From the NCBI RefSeq assembly GCF_003171515.1, contig NC_089396.1, forward strand, positions 1,116,001 to 1,180,000: a DNA stretch of 64,000 bases, read 5' to 3'. A program made the translations under genes and the position numbers. Origin of the DNA: Pyrenophora tritici-repentis (taxonomy: Eukaryota > Ascomycota > Dothideomycetes > Pleosporales > Pleosporaceae). The notes beneath the pieces were generated by a model. The model ran no database searches. It was not told the origin of the DNA and was given only the letters and a program-made list of their open reading frames with translations. Below are positions 19,170-28,793 of this stretch, piece after piece (within the stretch, counting starts at the first letter, position 1; every line of letters begins with the position of its first letter).

Positions 19170-19542
19170 AGCGACTCTAATCTATGCCGTTATGATTGTC
19201 TATAAGATAAGCGTTAAACGCTTCAATTTCCTCCTCGCTCTCCTTATTAGGCGCTTCTAAAGCCGCCGCGGTGGCATGCTCGCTGCCTTTAGGTGGTGCA
19301 GTAATAGAGTCTGCAGCGCGCAACTCTCGAATTCGCGCTTCGAATGTAGGGGCCTAGGACGCGCTCACTAGGGCTTGAAAGGCGTTCGCGAGAGGTAGAG
19401 GAGAAGGAGATTTTAACGGTTCTGGTGGCTCCTAGGAGTTAATATTAATAGGCTGACTAGCGGTGCCTTTGGCGCGTTTCTTTGGGCGTTGTGACGCGCC
19501 AGAACCACCACGTTTGGCGGGATTTTTGGGGGCGTTAGGCAT
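19170..19542 (-). pseudogene. hAT-1 transposase N-terminal relic
   Basis: The ATG at 19542 begins MPNAPKNPAKRGGSGASQRP, a basic nuclear-type N terminus. The frame then shows TAG stops at Gln or Trp positions and an acidic stretch (NKESEEEIEAFNAYL). It is continuous in direction and order with the core and hATC relics. Confidence 0.65.
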
Positions 19543-20071
19543 AAGGGCGACGGCAAGTAGATAGTGATGAAATATTAAACAAATTTAATATATAGAGCGT
19601 GGGTGGATGGGGCGGAAAATACTGTGTATATGGCACGACGCGTCCATGAGGATGATCTGCGTGGCTTACTAAGCTAAACTACAACACCATAAAACTATCG
19701 TGAGATGGCTTTTACTGCAAAACTAGCTGCCTCAACGCCCACTAACGCCCACGCGCCTACATGCTACCCACCAATCAGGCCACCTCAAGCCATCAAGCTT
19801 TTTGGCCCCCCTTCAGCCGGGCGGATACCTATTTTGTCGAGACGCGGTGAGAGCCTTCACTAGTATTCACGGTGAATCAGGCTTCCCGCGCTCTGATTGG
19901 CCAGGCACTGATTAGTCAGCTGCTCCGTGCGCGCACCATAGATATTCTCCCTCCTCCCGTAGCTCCAATACAACAAGTTCACACACGTTTCTCCACCTTC
20001 ATCATATTTTAAGAGGCCTGCGGCCGGCTGGTTGGCTTGAGGAAAATAGGTATCCAGCCATCCGGCCATCA
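19543..20071. other. hAT-1 5' noncoding region with internal inverted repeat
   Basis: No gene is seen. A 13-bp perfect inverted repeat, GGATACCTATTTT at 19823-19835 and its complement at 20043-20055, encloses about 207 bp and could be a nested short element or a transposase-binding arrangement. Confidence 0.5.
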
Positions 20072-20097
20072 GGCTAGCCGAATTGTTGACAAGTATG
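20072..20097 (-). repeat. Right terminal inverted repeat of hAT-1
   Basis: Read on the minus strand it starts CATACTTGTCAACAAT and continues CGGCTAGCC. It pairs with 3270-3295. Confidence 0.8.
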
Positions 20098-20105
20098 GGC
20101 CCCAA
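20098..20105. repeat. Target-site duplication GGCCCCAA, right copy
   Basis: An exact copy of 3262-3269. Confidence 0.85.
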
Positions 20106-22437
20106 TAGGCCAGTGGAAAGGATAGTGAACAGATTCCTCAAAGATGTAGTTTCCATTGACAAGTGGTCTTGCATATTTGTCTACAAGAGTGCCATGTGAC
20201 ATCAATTCGCGGGCAACTTCACTCATGCGTGATGGATCGAACACGAAAAGCCAATGTAGGCACGTAACTTGCGTTCTTCTCACGCAGATGGAAGGATCTG
20301 CACCTAGATTTAGCAATAGTACGGTGGCTTCATACTGTCCCGCTATGCTAGCTTTATAAAGCGGTGTCTCGTCTTCCGTATTTCGAGCATTCAAGTCTAG
20401 ATGCTTATCCTCTGTCAAATGGATGATCGCTTCACACACACCGAAAGCAGCGGCGAGATGTAAGAGCGTATTCCGAGGGTCAGAATGGTCGTCATAAATT
20501 TCATCTGGCCCGATTGTAATGCAAAGCTCACTAGGAGCGAGAGAGGTACTGCTGTTGGCGGAGGATATGATCTTCTGTTTGATAGCGGTATACTCGAATC
20601 TGGCTGCAAGAATGCTTTCGCGATTATATCCGCCTTTGCATCGAAACACTTGCTCGGCCGTTCTAGCCTTATTGGTATCAGACTTCCGAAGGTCTGAAAA
20701 TGCCGTGATTGAGCCAGATGCTGCGGCTTCGTAAAGGTTGGGATTAGGCGTATGCGCGTGTTTTTCGGAACCACCGCCTGGTATGGCAGAATTTATCCGC
20801 ATTACAATTCCTTCAGCGCGAATTGAGGGCTGAGCTACGGCAGTCGCTCCATTTATCAGGCTTTTTACATCGCTGTGGTATTCTTTGAGTTTTGCACTCG
20901 CCCGGCTAAGCGCCATGCCAAAGAGAATATCTCCTGGATAGCCTTGCAATTCAGTGGATACACCCGTATTGAGAAGTTGGAATAGCTCAGGTTGTAACTT
21001 GATATAAAATCTCCATCCTTTGTTGTAAAGTGGTGGTCTTCGACGGGGCAATATGCGCTGCTCCTGGTTCGATACAAAGCTTCTAGCAACTGTTAGCATA
21101 TGCTACTTGATGAGTGTCTTGGCTCTTGTGTGCCGCCATACCCAGCTGGCAGTACGGTTGCGGAAAATTCCAGCTCTGAAAGTGACACATGATGACGGTC
21201 CTCTGGGTGCTCTGCAAGAAAGCTAGACTCGATAGCAACCCATGTGGCGCGCATGTCTTGCTGGGATACACTCAGATCATCACTCTTCACTCGAATGTTG
21301 ATTTCATGTTCTCGGTGATATTTCTCTCGACTAAACGGGAGTGAAAAAGACCGGCCGGGTGGTGAAAATAACGTATATAGGGCAAGCATTCCGTAAGCAT
21401 AGCTCTCTGACTTGAACAGTAGGTCTTCGTTACAGGTTTTATGGCGTACAGGGTCGTAATTAGACTCCGCAACAATCAATTCAATCCGGTCACTCTCCTA
21501 GACCCACTTACCTATCTAGGTAGGGCTTAAACTCCTATAGGTAACTACTAGGCTTAAAGCGGTAATCAATCAATCCAATCTGAACCTTCTAGGACCCACT
21601 TAATTGATTGTTGCGGACTGTGGTCGTAATCCAATGATTCAGGAGGTTTCCAGGCCTTTGTTCTCCCATAAGAAGCGAACGTCAAGCTCTTGTTCTTCTG
21701 GGGATCAGTAGCGAATCCAAAGTCTGCCAATTTTGCCGTAATGTCCGATTTGTCACCCTCTCTAAAAACCAGCACATTTTCCGATTTCAGATCATTATGT
21801 ATGATACGGCAGTCCCTGAGGCACTCTAGACCGGCAGCAATGTCCCTACAGATCTGGCTGCGGGTGATCCATGTTCATGAGGCCTCCAGAAACTTGTCGA
21901 GTGACCGTTCTACCGCCGGCTCCACGTACAGTACAGGAACCCTCAATGGCATTTGTAAGTTCCTAAGATCTTGATCATCGGGGGGTAGTTCGTGGATGGT
22001 ATCGTATCCCCAATCCAATAAGTCTATGATATTAGGATGTTCATATATCTTCGAATTGGCCAGTGCCCGAATCTCGAACTCCAAGTCCTGAAGTTGGCCC
22101 GGATTGTCATTTGCCATGACTTCAAGACGCACTCGCTTCGCCACAATCTCCACTTCCGAATGCCTGAACACTTGGAATTGAGCACCTTTGCCAACTTCCT
22201 CGTACCATGTACTGCTCAGAATGAGGCGCCCTCTTGGCCTTGGCCCAGGAACGCCCAACTCTGACATCAAGTGAACAAATCTGGGGAGCGTGATGGTTTC
22301 CGAAAAAACACCCCCAGATAAGACTCCACTTCCACGAGATCTGAATTTCGAGTAAGCGCTCCCATGACAGGAGTAAGCCATCTTCGCTGATGATGCAAGA
22401 GCCGAAAGAGCTCGGTAGAGCTCTTGTCAAAATATTC
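20106..22437 (-). pseudogene. Central piece of a broken kinase-ankyrin gene
   Basis: Read on minus: a kinase N-lobe with a glycine loop (VGKGAQFQVFRHSE) and a lysine in VAKRVRL; a catalytic loop IIHNDLKSEN, with HND in place of HRD; ADFGFATDP; and a later lobe (SESYAYGMLALY). After a linker come ankyrin units (HSDPRNTLLHLAAAFG, EDETPLYKASIAGQYEATVL, HYPFHWPIG). An in-frame TGA at 21875-21877 could come from CGA by RIP. A stretch of about 120 bp at 21480-21603 breaks the activation segment, and there is a frame change near 22300. The 5' piece is at 23506-23728 and the 3' piece at 2870-3269. Kinase-ankyrin fusions of this type are common in Pezizomycotina; a role in signalling or non-self response is only inferred. 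Confidence 0.75.
21480..21603. repeat. Small insertion-like segment inside the kinase
   Basis: It is flanked by inverted copies of CCGCAACAATCAATT. Inside are two direct copies of an AAGTGGGTC-TAG block and paired TAGGTA/GGCTTAAA blocks. It carries stops and separates kinase motifs that should adjoin (PPES and NYDPVRHK). It may be a small repeat insertion or a duplicated intron; I cannot decide. Confidence 0.45.
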
Positions 22438-22445
22438 GTGGTGTC
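22438..22445. repeat. Target-site duplication GTGGTGTC, left copy
   Basis: Repeated exactly at 23498-23505. It flanks the 1052-bp hAT derivative. Confidence 0.85.
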
Positions 22446-23497
22446 CATACTTGTCAACGAGCGAGCCGGCTCGCTCAGCTCGCTCGGCTTGGACGTTTTG
22501 ACCAAGCCGAATGAGCTGAGCGCGCAATGCGCGCTTGCAAGCCGAGCGAGCTTAGGGATAGGCGCTCGCTCAGTCAGCTTGCTTAGCTTGGTTAGATGGG
22601 GCGGTTGGAAACTTGGGGCTGAAGGACTTGGTGGAGGGGCAATCTCACGATGATTTTTAGGTGTAGTGCGTAAGTTCGAAACCTAGTTATAACATAAAAT
22701 ACACTCTTTTTTGCTATATTTCTAGCAAATAAGCTACTAAATTTCCGGCTAACCGCCTGGCAACAATATTCTCCTTTTGCGACACTTCACTTACTACTTA
22801 TCACCCACCACACTCATCTATACTCCATCAACGCGTCTCTATTTGCAGCTACTATCTACCTCGCCGTTGCTATAATGCCAGCAAAAAGAACACGCGTTAA
22901 TGCTCCAGAAATTGCGGCAACTTTATCAACAACTTTATTGAGCCTGCAGGGCTTACGGAGAACGAGGAAGATGAATATGAGGCTTGGAAACGCAGCGAAC
23001 CGATCGCTGGCGAGGGCGTCGACCCTATAAAATACTGGGTAGAACTCCGCGATCGCCACCCTAGCCTTAGCAAATTTGCTATCGACATGCTATCAATCCC
23101 AGGCTCAAGCTGTGAGTGTGAGCGCTTATTCAGCGAGCTGGGTGACCTCCTCGAGCCCCGTCGGCGCAGCATTTCTCCGCAACTTCTAGCAGCAATACAG
23201 TGCGATCGACGATGGATAAGAGCTGGATTTGGCAGTGGTGAGGTGCCTGTAAAGGGGGTTATCAGCGATGAGGAGATGGACGCGAAATACGGTGTACATA
23301 AGTGGGATATTAGCTGAGAAACTCAACACCAAGGTTTCTATATAACTTTCCTAATCGGGACTGAGCCCATCAAGCCGAGCGAGCTGACAGCCCTGTTTCA
23401 GCCAATCCGAGCGAGCCGAGCGAGCTGCTGGCCTCCGCTCAATTGGCTGAGCAAGCCAATTGGCTGAGCTCGCTCAGCTTGCTCATTGACATCTGTG
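22446..23497 (+). mobile_element. Non-autonomous hAT derivative, 1052 bp
   Basis: The left end is CATACTTGTCAACGAGC and the right end reads inward CACAGATGTCAATGAGC. Both are flanked by GTGGTGTC. The subterminal regions hold many GAGCGAGC/AGCTCGCT blocks. The first nine bases equal the right end of hAT-1, so the two belong to one family. Inside is a fused N-terminal and C-terminal transposase remnant. It lies in the kinase-ankyrin gene, and removing it restores RHHEYFDKSS in frame. Confidence 0.85.
22875..23317 (+). pseudogene. Internally deleted hAT transposase
   Basis: A start MPAKRTRVNAPEIAAT at 22875 is followed by a deletion and a frame offset, then TENEEDEYEAWKRSEP and the hATC domain (PIKYWVELRDRHPSLSKFA, SCECERLFSELGDLLEPR) ending at 23317. 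The catalytic core is missing. The last part is better preserved than in hAT-1. Confidence 0.75.
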
Positions 23498-23728
23498 GTG
23501 GTGTCGAGGCGTGGAGATAGAAAAAAGCGAAAAGGCTATGTTCGCAATACGCAAAACCACTCGAAATCTGTGAGAAAGGCAAAAACCATGTGGTAGCTTG
23601 CGAACATAGGAGGCTATGGTTGATGAGGCCGCAATTCCAGGCTTATATGGCTTGCAGCACAGTGTGCTCGTCACCTGCAGCTGACCGATCAGGACGCGCA
23701 ATGGCTGGAAGTCCTTGTCGACGCACAT
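23498..23728 (-). pseudogene. 5' piece of the broken kinase-ankyrin gene
   Basis: The minus-strand frame ends FSISTPRHH at the target duplication and resumes in frame as EYFDKSSTELFRLLHH at 22437. The ATG at 23728 is possible, but an upstream exon cannot be excluded. No domain is visible in this short piece. Confidence 0.55.
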
Positions 23729-24533
23729 AAGCAGTCTGCTTGATTGCTACACAAGGCAGAGTACCAAGGCTTGCGAAGGGAAAAGAAAAGCGCTGATCGT
23801 AAGTTGTAGGCGTGCATACTGCCTGTGGTTGACTACCAGTCTAGCATCTAGAGGGTCAGTGGAGTACGCCGATAGCTGCAAACTTTCGCTCCAAGACATA
23901 TTCAGTCTGACCGGCTATCATGCAGGCTTGCTAGGGAGAATGCGAGGTTGATGTTGTGAACGCCAGATGCGACGAATGCGTGGTACTGCCTAGTTAAGAC
24001 GTGAGTGGCAAAACGTCATTCGTTTGTGGAAGGCCCGCGGAGCGGCATGCCTTCCTCGCCTGTCTACCCTCCACAACCAAACTCACACGTATTTTGTTGA
24101 CATGATCTAAAGCATCAATAGTAATAGCACTGCGCAGCCTGGTGCTACTGCATCTCGCTTAGGTATTGTGGTGTAGTAGCTTGTCACGTGTTCGGCGTTA
24201 GGTAATCGGCGCTAGGGTTGAGTATTTTAGGGCGACTCCGCGAGGAGAAGCTCGACATCAGGGATCATCTTGTCGTACACCATTCTTAATACTACCGTTT
24301 ATTGTTCGGATACCTTCTTGTTCTCTACTCTCTACCGATTGCGGGTCGGCAGCCTCTCTTCTGACTATTGAGGCTATCCCTCTACCACAGTATGTACTTA
24401 GTGTGCGTTGGGGAGGGGGGCTGTAAGCTACCCAGACGCCTTCTGCGGGAGCCCTAACATACAAGTTATTGTCTTATATTTGATCAAGACTGTCAACTCT
24501 GAAGTCGAGAAGCTTCATCAGAGACCAGCAACT
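23729..24533. other. Intergenic, upstream of NACHT gene
   Basis: About 800 bp with no convincing ORF or repeat. It should hold the promoter of the NACHT-TPR gene. Confidence 0.5.
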
Positions 24534-27500
24534 ATGTTGTCCAAACTAAACACAGAAGCGTTTGTTGACCAGAGGAAGCAGCTAATCGCGACCGACACAG
24601 CAACACTCCTGGAGCTTGATTCCACCATACAAGTCTTGAACGAGAGACATAACCCTAGGAGCGCCGTCCGCCAGATTGATGCCCGACTAGAGCCCTTCAT
24701 ATTGTTCATTGAAAGGTACGCGAAATCTGTTGATATTTTGTCACAGGGTGTGCCAGTGGCGGCCATCATCTGGGGTTCACTGCGTGTTCTGCTGGAGGTA
24801 AGGGTGTGTATCCAACATTTTAGTGGATATGATTGACATGGATAGATGGCATCTTCAGCATCTCGCTACTTTCAGAAAGGTATCGATATGCTAGAAAGAC
24901 TAGGCTCACAGGTTTGCCTATACGCGCGATACGAGGATCTATTTGAAGTAGACGATCACTTCGCCACTGCGTTAGCTTCTACATACTCAGATATCATTGA
25001 CGTGCTTAGAAAGGCGCGCCAGGTATTGAAGAAAAGTAGTAAGATCTTACATTCGCAATCAATGACTTTCTGCTAAGTTGTATCGCAAGGTTTTGTTTTT
25101 GTCATTCGCGCGCTCTAGCGAAATTTCGAGTCGGACTTCAACGAGAGTTTGGTCAGCCTGAGCAGACGTACAAAGTGCCTGGACGACCTAATTACATATT
25201 GTCATCGGCGAGAGGTACAGCAGCAACTTGTAGCGAACTCGAAACAGCAGTCCACTCTCCGTTCGCACAAACCTGAGCTTGCAGTGGTGCATCCATCGAA
25301 GCAAATGGTAGGTTGAGATCTGTGACTATCAAAGTTATTTACTTGCTGATCATCACTTAGAAAGCCAGCATATTAGACTGGATAGCTCCGCATGACGTAT
25401 CCGCAGATCTTGTGACGCATAGCGGGAAGAAAATGGAAGGTACTGGCACCTGGATCCTTGACGATACCAAGTTCCGCGAATGGAGAGACTGTAGCGAAAG
25501 TTCCTTGTTGTGGATCTCGGGCACGTCTGGAACTGGAAAAACGGTGTTGGCTGCACACGTAGTGCAACATCTCACTGATTTTGACACCAGCAAGCAATGT
25601 ATGACTGCTTTCTTCTTTTTCAACAAGTCAATTCGACAACAACATCCTTCGGAGACCTTAGCAGCCGCAATAATTGCCCAGATTGTATACCAAAGTCAAA
25701 CAATAAATCCGACCCTGGTACGTACCTACGAGAGCTCTAGAAGGTTTGGCCATTCGCGCATGTCGCATCTGGATGATCCTTTAGGGGTTGTAAAAAAGAT
25801 GGCAACAAGGCCACGTCAACTCAACATAGTCTTAGATGGTTTGGATGAGTGCGACGGCGTCACTGATGTTGCAATTGCAATCAAGGGTTTACTTGCCAGT
25901 GCGGCCACCGTACACGTAATTGTCTTCAGCAGGGATGTACCGCAGATTAGACTGAATTTTGGATTTGGGCCCATCATTGCGCTTGATGGTACCAGAACCC
26001 GTCAAGACATCGATCGCTTTTCTCGGCAGTCGGTGGCGAGGCTAATGCTAAACGACATTGCATTTGAAGAAAATGTCGCGAATACCTTGGCGCAAAGAGC
26101 GGACGGAATGTTCCTTTGGGCTGCTCGTGCTACGGAAAGTCTGAAAGGGGCTACAAATCCAGGTGAGGTATCAGGGATCCTTAGCGGATTACCAGCCGGT
26201 ATCGACGCATATTACGAAAAGTGTTTATGGACACTGGCACATGATCACCCCTACAAGCGGAAGCTTGCGGAAACTGTCCTTCAACGGATCTGCTGTATAG
26301 CTCGGCCATTGACTTGGGTCGAGCTGGAATGCTTGCTGAGTTTCAACCAAGAGACTGTCGAGCAGGACCGGCTTCAAACACCGTTTCAAAACGTCGTGCT
26401 CGAAATATGCGCCCCATTCATAAAGATCGACAACGCTACCAGAATTATACAGCTGCAACATCATTCCGCACGGGAATTCTTGCTTCAGCAAACTTCGAAT
26501 CTGGAGATACGTGGCTTTCATGTCGACGAAGCGGAGATCCATCATGGCCTCGCCGAAATCTGTCTGCGGCAACTGATTGCACAACCATCTGGATCGCATC
26601 TCATACAATATGCGACATTGTTCTGGCTGGACCATCTACTACAAGCTTCTTGCGACGAAAGTCTCCAAGCACTGATTCTGACTTTTGTGACTGCTCCGGC
26701 AGTTCTAGAGAAGTGGCTCCTCGATCGTATGAGATGGGACAGTCAGCGCGGTTTCTCGATGAGCAAGATTCTAGGATCTCAATCGGTGTTGAACTCCTGG
26801 ATGCAGTCTTCTCCTAATGCACATGCAAGCCAATATATTTACTGGACTGGGCCGTTGGTGCGCGCATTACTCAGAATCGACCGGTTGCAGACGCAAGGAA
26901 GAGTCGGACATCAAGAACTCTGGCTAAGCCATCTCGAGAAGCTGATGATAATGCGAGATGTGGCCAGAGTCCTTACCCAGAACAACATGTTGGATCAAGG
27001 CATCGCATGGTTCGAGGCTGCACTAGACCAAAGGCGACATAAGTGTACTCAGTTAGACAATTGCTGGATCATGAGTGCACTTGGCATTCTCTACGACCAG
27101 AAGAACGACTTCCAACGATCGCTAGACCTACATTCCCATGTTTTGAACATACAAGAAACACAACTAGGTGGGCAAAGTCTCGAGACACTCTGGACAGTCA
27201 ACGAGATGGGCCGCGTACATCGCCATCTACATGACTACGAGAATGCTGAGAAGCAGCATCAAAAGGCGCTGAGATCGCTTCACCAGATACTTCCTAACGA
27301 CCATCTGGAGATTATCTGGACGCTCAACACACTCGCACACGCTTATCGAAAGAACGGCAAGCTGACCGAGGCGCTCTCTTTGCACCAACAAGCACTCAGT
27401 GGACAAGAAAGGGCGCTTGGAGTCGTGCATCTCCATCCTCTCTGGACGAAAGGCGACATTGGCAAATGGTACCTCGGCCTTGGAAATCTGGACAAAGCGG

Positions 27501-27781
27501 AAGAGTTCTTTCGTGCTTGCCTGAAAGGACGGACGACACTGCTAGGTATGGGCCATGTGGATTCTTTGTGGACTATGGCGAAGCTTGGGCAAGTCTTGGC
27601 TGCTCGAAACCATCGCGAGGAAGCTTTCGGTCTGCTTCAAAGGGCTTTTGAGGGACAGACATCGAAGCTGGGTAGCAAACATGCACAGACCTTGAAGACA
27701 GCTATTGTCTTGCGTGGCTTGGAGACTACCAGACCAACCTTGTTCGGGGTAACGGTTGTTGCATGTCCATTAAGGAAATGA
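24534..27781 (+). CDS. NACHT-TPR (STAND, NLR-like) protein
   Basis: Exons are 24534-24797, 24846-25022, 25119-25307 and 25361-27781, giving 1016 residues. The second intron's donor (GTATTG) is the least certain. Residues 1-210 resemble the N-terminal domain often annotated DUF7708 in fungal NACHT proteins (FILFIERYAKSVDIL, IIWGSLRVLLE). The NACHT NTPase has a P-loop GTSGTGKT at about 263 and Walker B IVLDGLDECDG at about 365. From about 750 to 1000 there are kinesin-light-chain-type TPRs (ENAEKQHQKAL, TEALSLHQQAL, DKAEEFFRACL). Fungal STAND proteins of this build act in non-self recognition or programmed cell death; the ligand here is unknown. The frame is intact despite its transposon-rich surroundings. 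Confidence 0.85.
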
Positions 27782-27968
27782 GAGCATGTGAGGAAGTATG
27801 CTCGCTAGTATGAAATATTGGCCAAATTGAAGATTGTTTAATGTTCTGCAAATGACTATAAACGTACACCAAACGACACCTAATTTTCCAACATGAACAC
27901 AGAAGTCCCCAATTCTTGCCACCCACGTCCCCTTTAAAGTCTTGTTGACGTAAGTCGATATTTAGATC

Positions 27969-28785
27969 TCATATGCTCTCCCTTGGTGTAAACTTCAAGT
28001 AAAGAGGCGGAAGCGTCACGGTCAACGTATCCAACTTCTCCTCTTCAAACCGCACACCCGTCTCCCCTGGCGCAAACCCAACATCAAAACTCATTGCTAT
28101 CATCGAAAGCGCAGTCCGCAGACTCATCATGGCTAGATTCTTCCCCGGACAACTATACACACCTACGTATGAGTGTCAGCTTCCACGACTCTCAGCATTT
28201 GTATCGCAAGTAAGGTAGCTCACCAAGCGAAAAAGGTAGATACGGCGCCCCTTCCGTCTCCATCTCCTGTTTTAACTCGCCAAAGCGCTCAGGGACAAAC
28301 TCCTCGGCTTGTTGCCACCACCGCGGGTCGCGTTGAATGAGAGAAACGGGTATGACGACGTTTGTGTTACCGGGGATGTAGGTGTCGTCTATTTGAACGC
28401 CTTTTGCCGGTGTTTCGCGCGCGCCGCCTGTCATTAGTGCTGGTTGGAGGCGCAGTGTCTCATTAATGATGTCATCGAGGTAGGAGATTGACTTTGCTTT
28501 TTCGTAGGACCAGTCCATGAAGCCGCCTGGCATTGATTGGTTGAGGAGATGTTGAAGTTTCGTCTGCTTTGCGGGATATTTGGCGAGGTAGAAGAGGGCG
28601 GTGGCGAGGGTTACGGCTGTGGTCTCGCTAAATGGTGTGAGCGGTTGTATATGAGCTTTTGGACTATGAGTTACCTTCCAGCGATAATCATCAATCGTGA
28701 GTCATCTTCCAAGGCGGCTGCAGTTTGGGGGGCAGAGACATCCTTTTCTTTGACGGCTTTTAGTAGCCATGATATGATGTCCTGG
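27969..28785 (-). pseudogene. Cytochrome P450, 3' half (split by hAT element)
   Basis: Coding parts, read on minus, are the rest of exon 4 at 28785-28675, exon 5 at 28627-28224 and exon 6 at 28162-27969. They carry the I-helix AGSETT, the ExxR motif (ETLR), PERF and the heme loop FSLGVYSCPG with its cysteine. The last intron interrupts the heme loop glycine. With the 5' half the reading gives 553 residues, the usual P450 length. Family membership beyond a fungal class II P450 is not clear. Confidence 0.85.
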
Positions 28786-28793
28786 GGGTACTC
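28786..28793. repeat. Target-site duplication GGGTACTC, left copy
   Basis: Repeated at 31863-31870. It flanks the hAT element in the P450 exon. Confidence 0.9.

Larger units (their letters stand above)
3270..20097 (-). mobile_element. Composite hAT element (hAT-1) with nested insertions
   Basis: The ends are inverted repeats: CATAGTTGTCAACAAT at the left and CATACTTGTCAACAAT reading inward from the right, followed by AGCC-rich subterminal DNA. Both are flanked by GGCCCCAA. Fragments of one minus-strand hAT transposase lie inside in the expected order: N terminus near 19.5 kb, core near 15.5 kb, dimerisation domain near 3.7 kb. They are separated by a Copia element, a solo LTR and two 2.6-kb hAT-like elements. 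The transposase fragments carry stops explained by C-to-T or G-to-A changes, typical of RIP. The element is dead but could still be moved by a related transposase. Confidence 0.8.
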
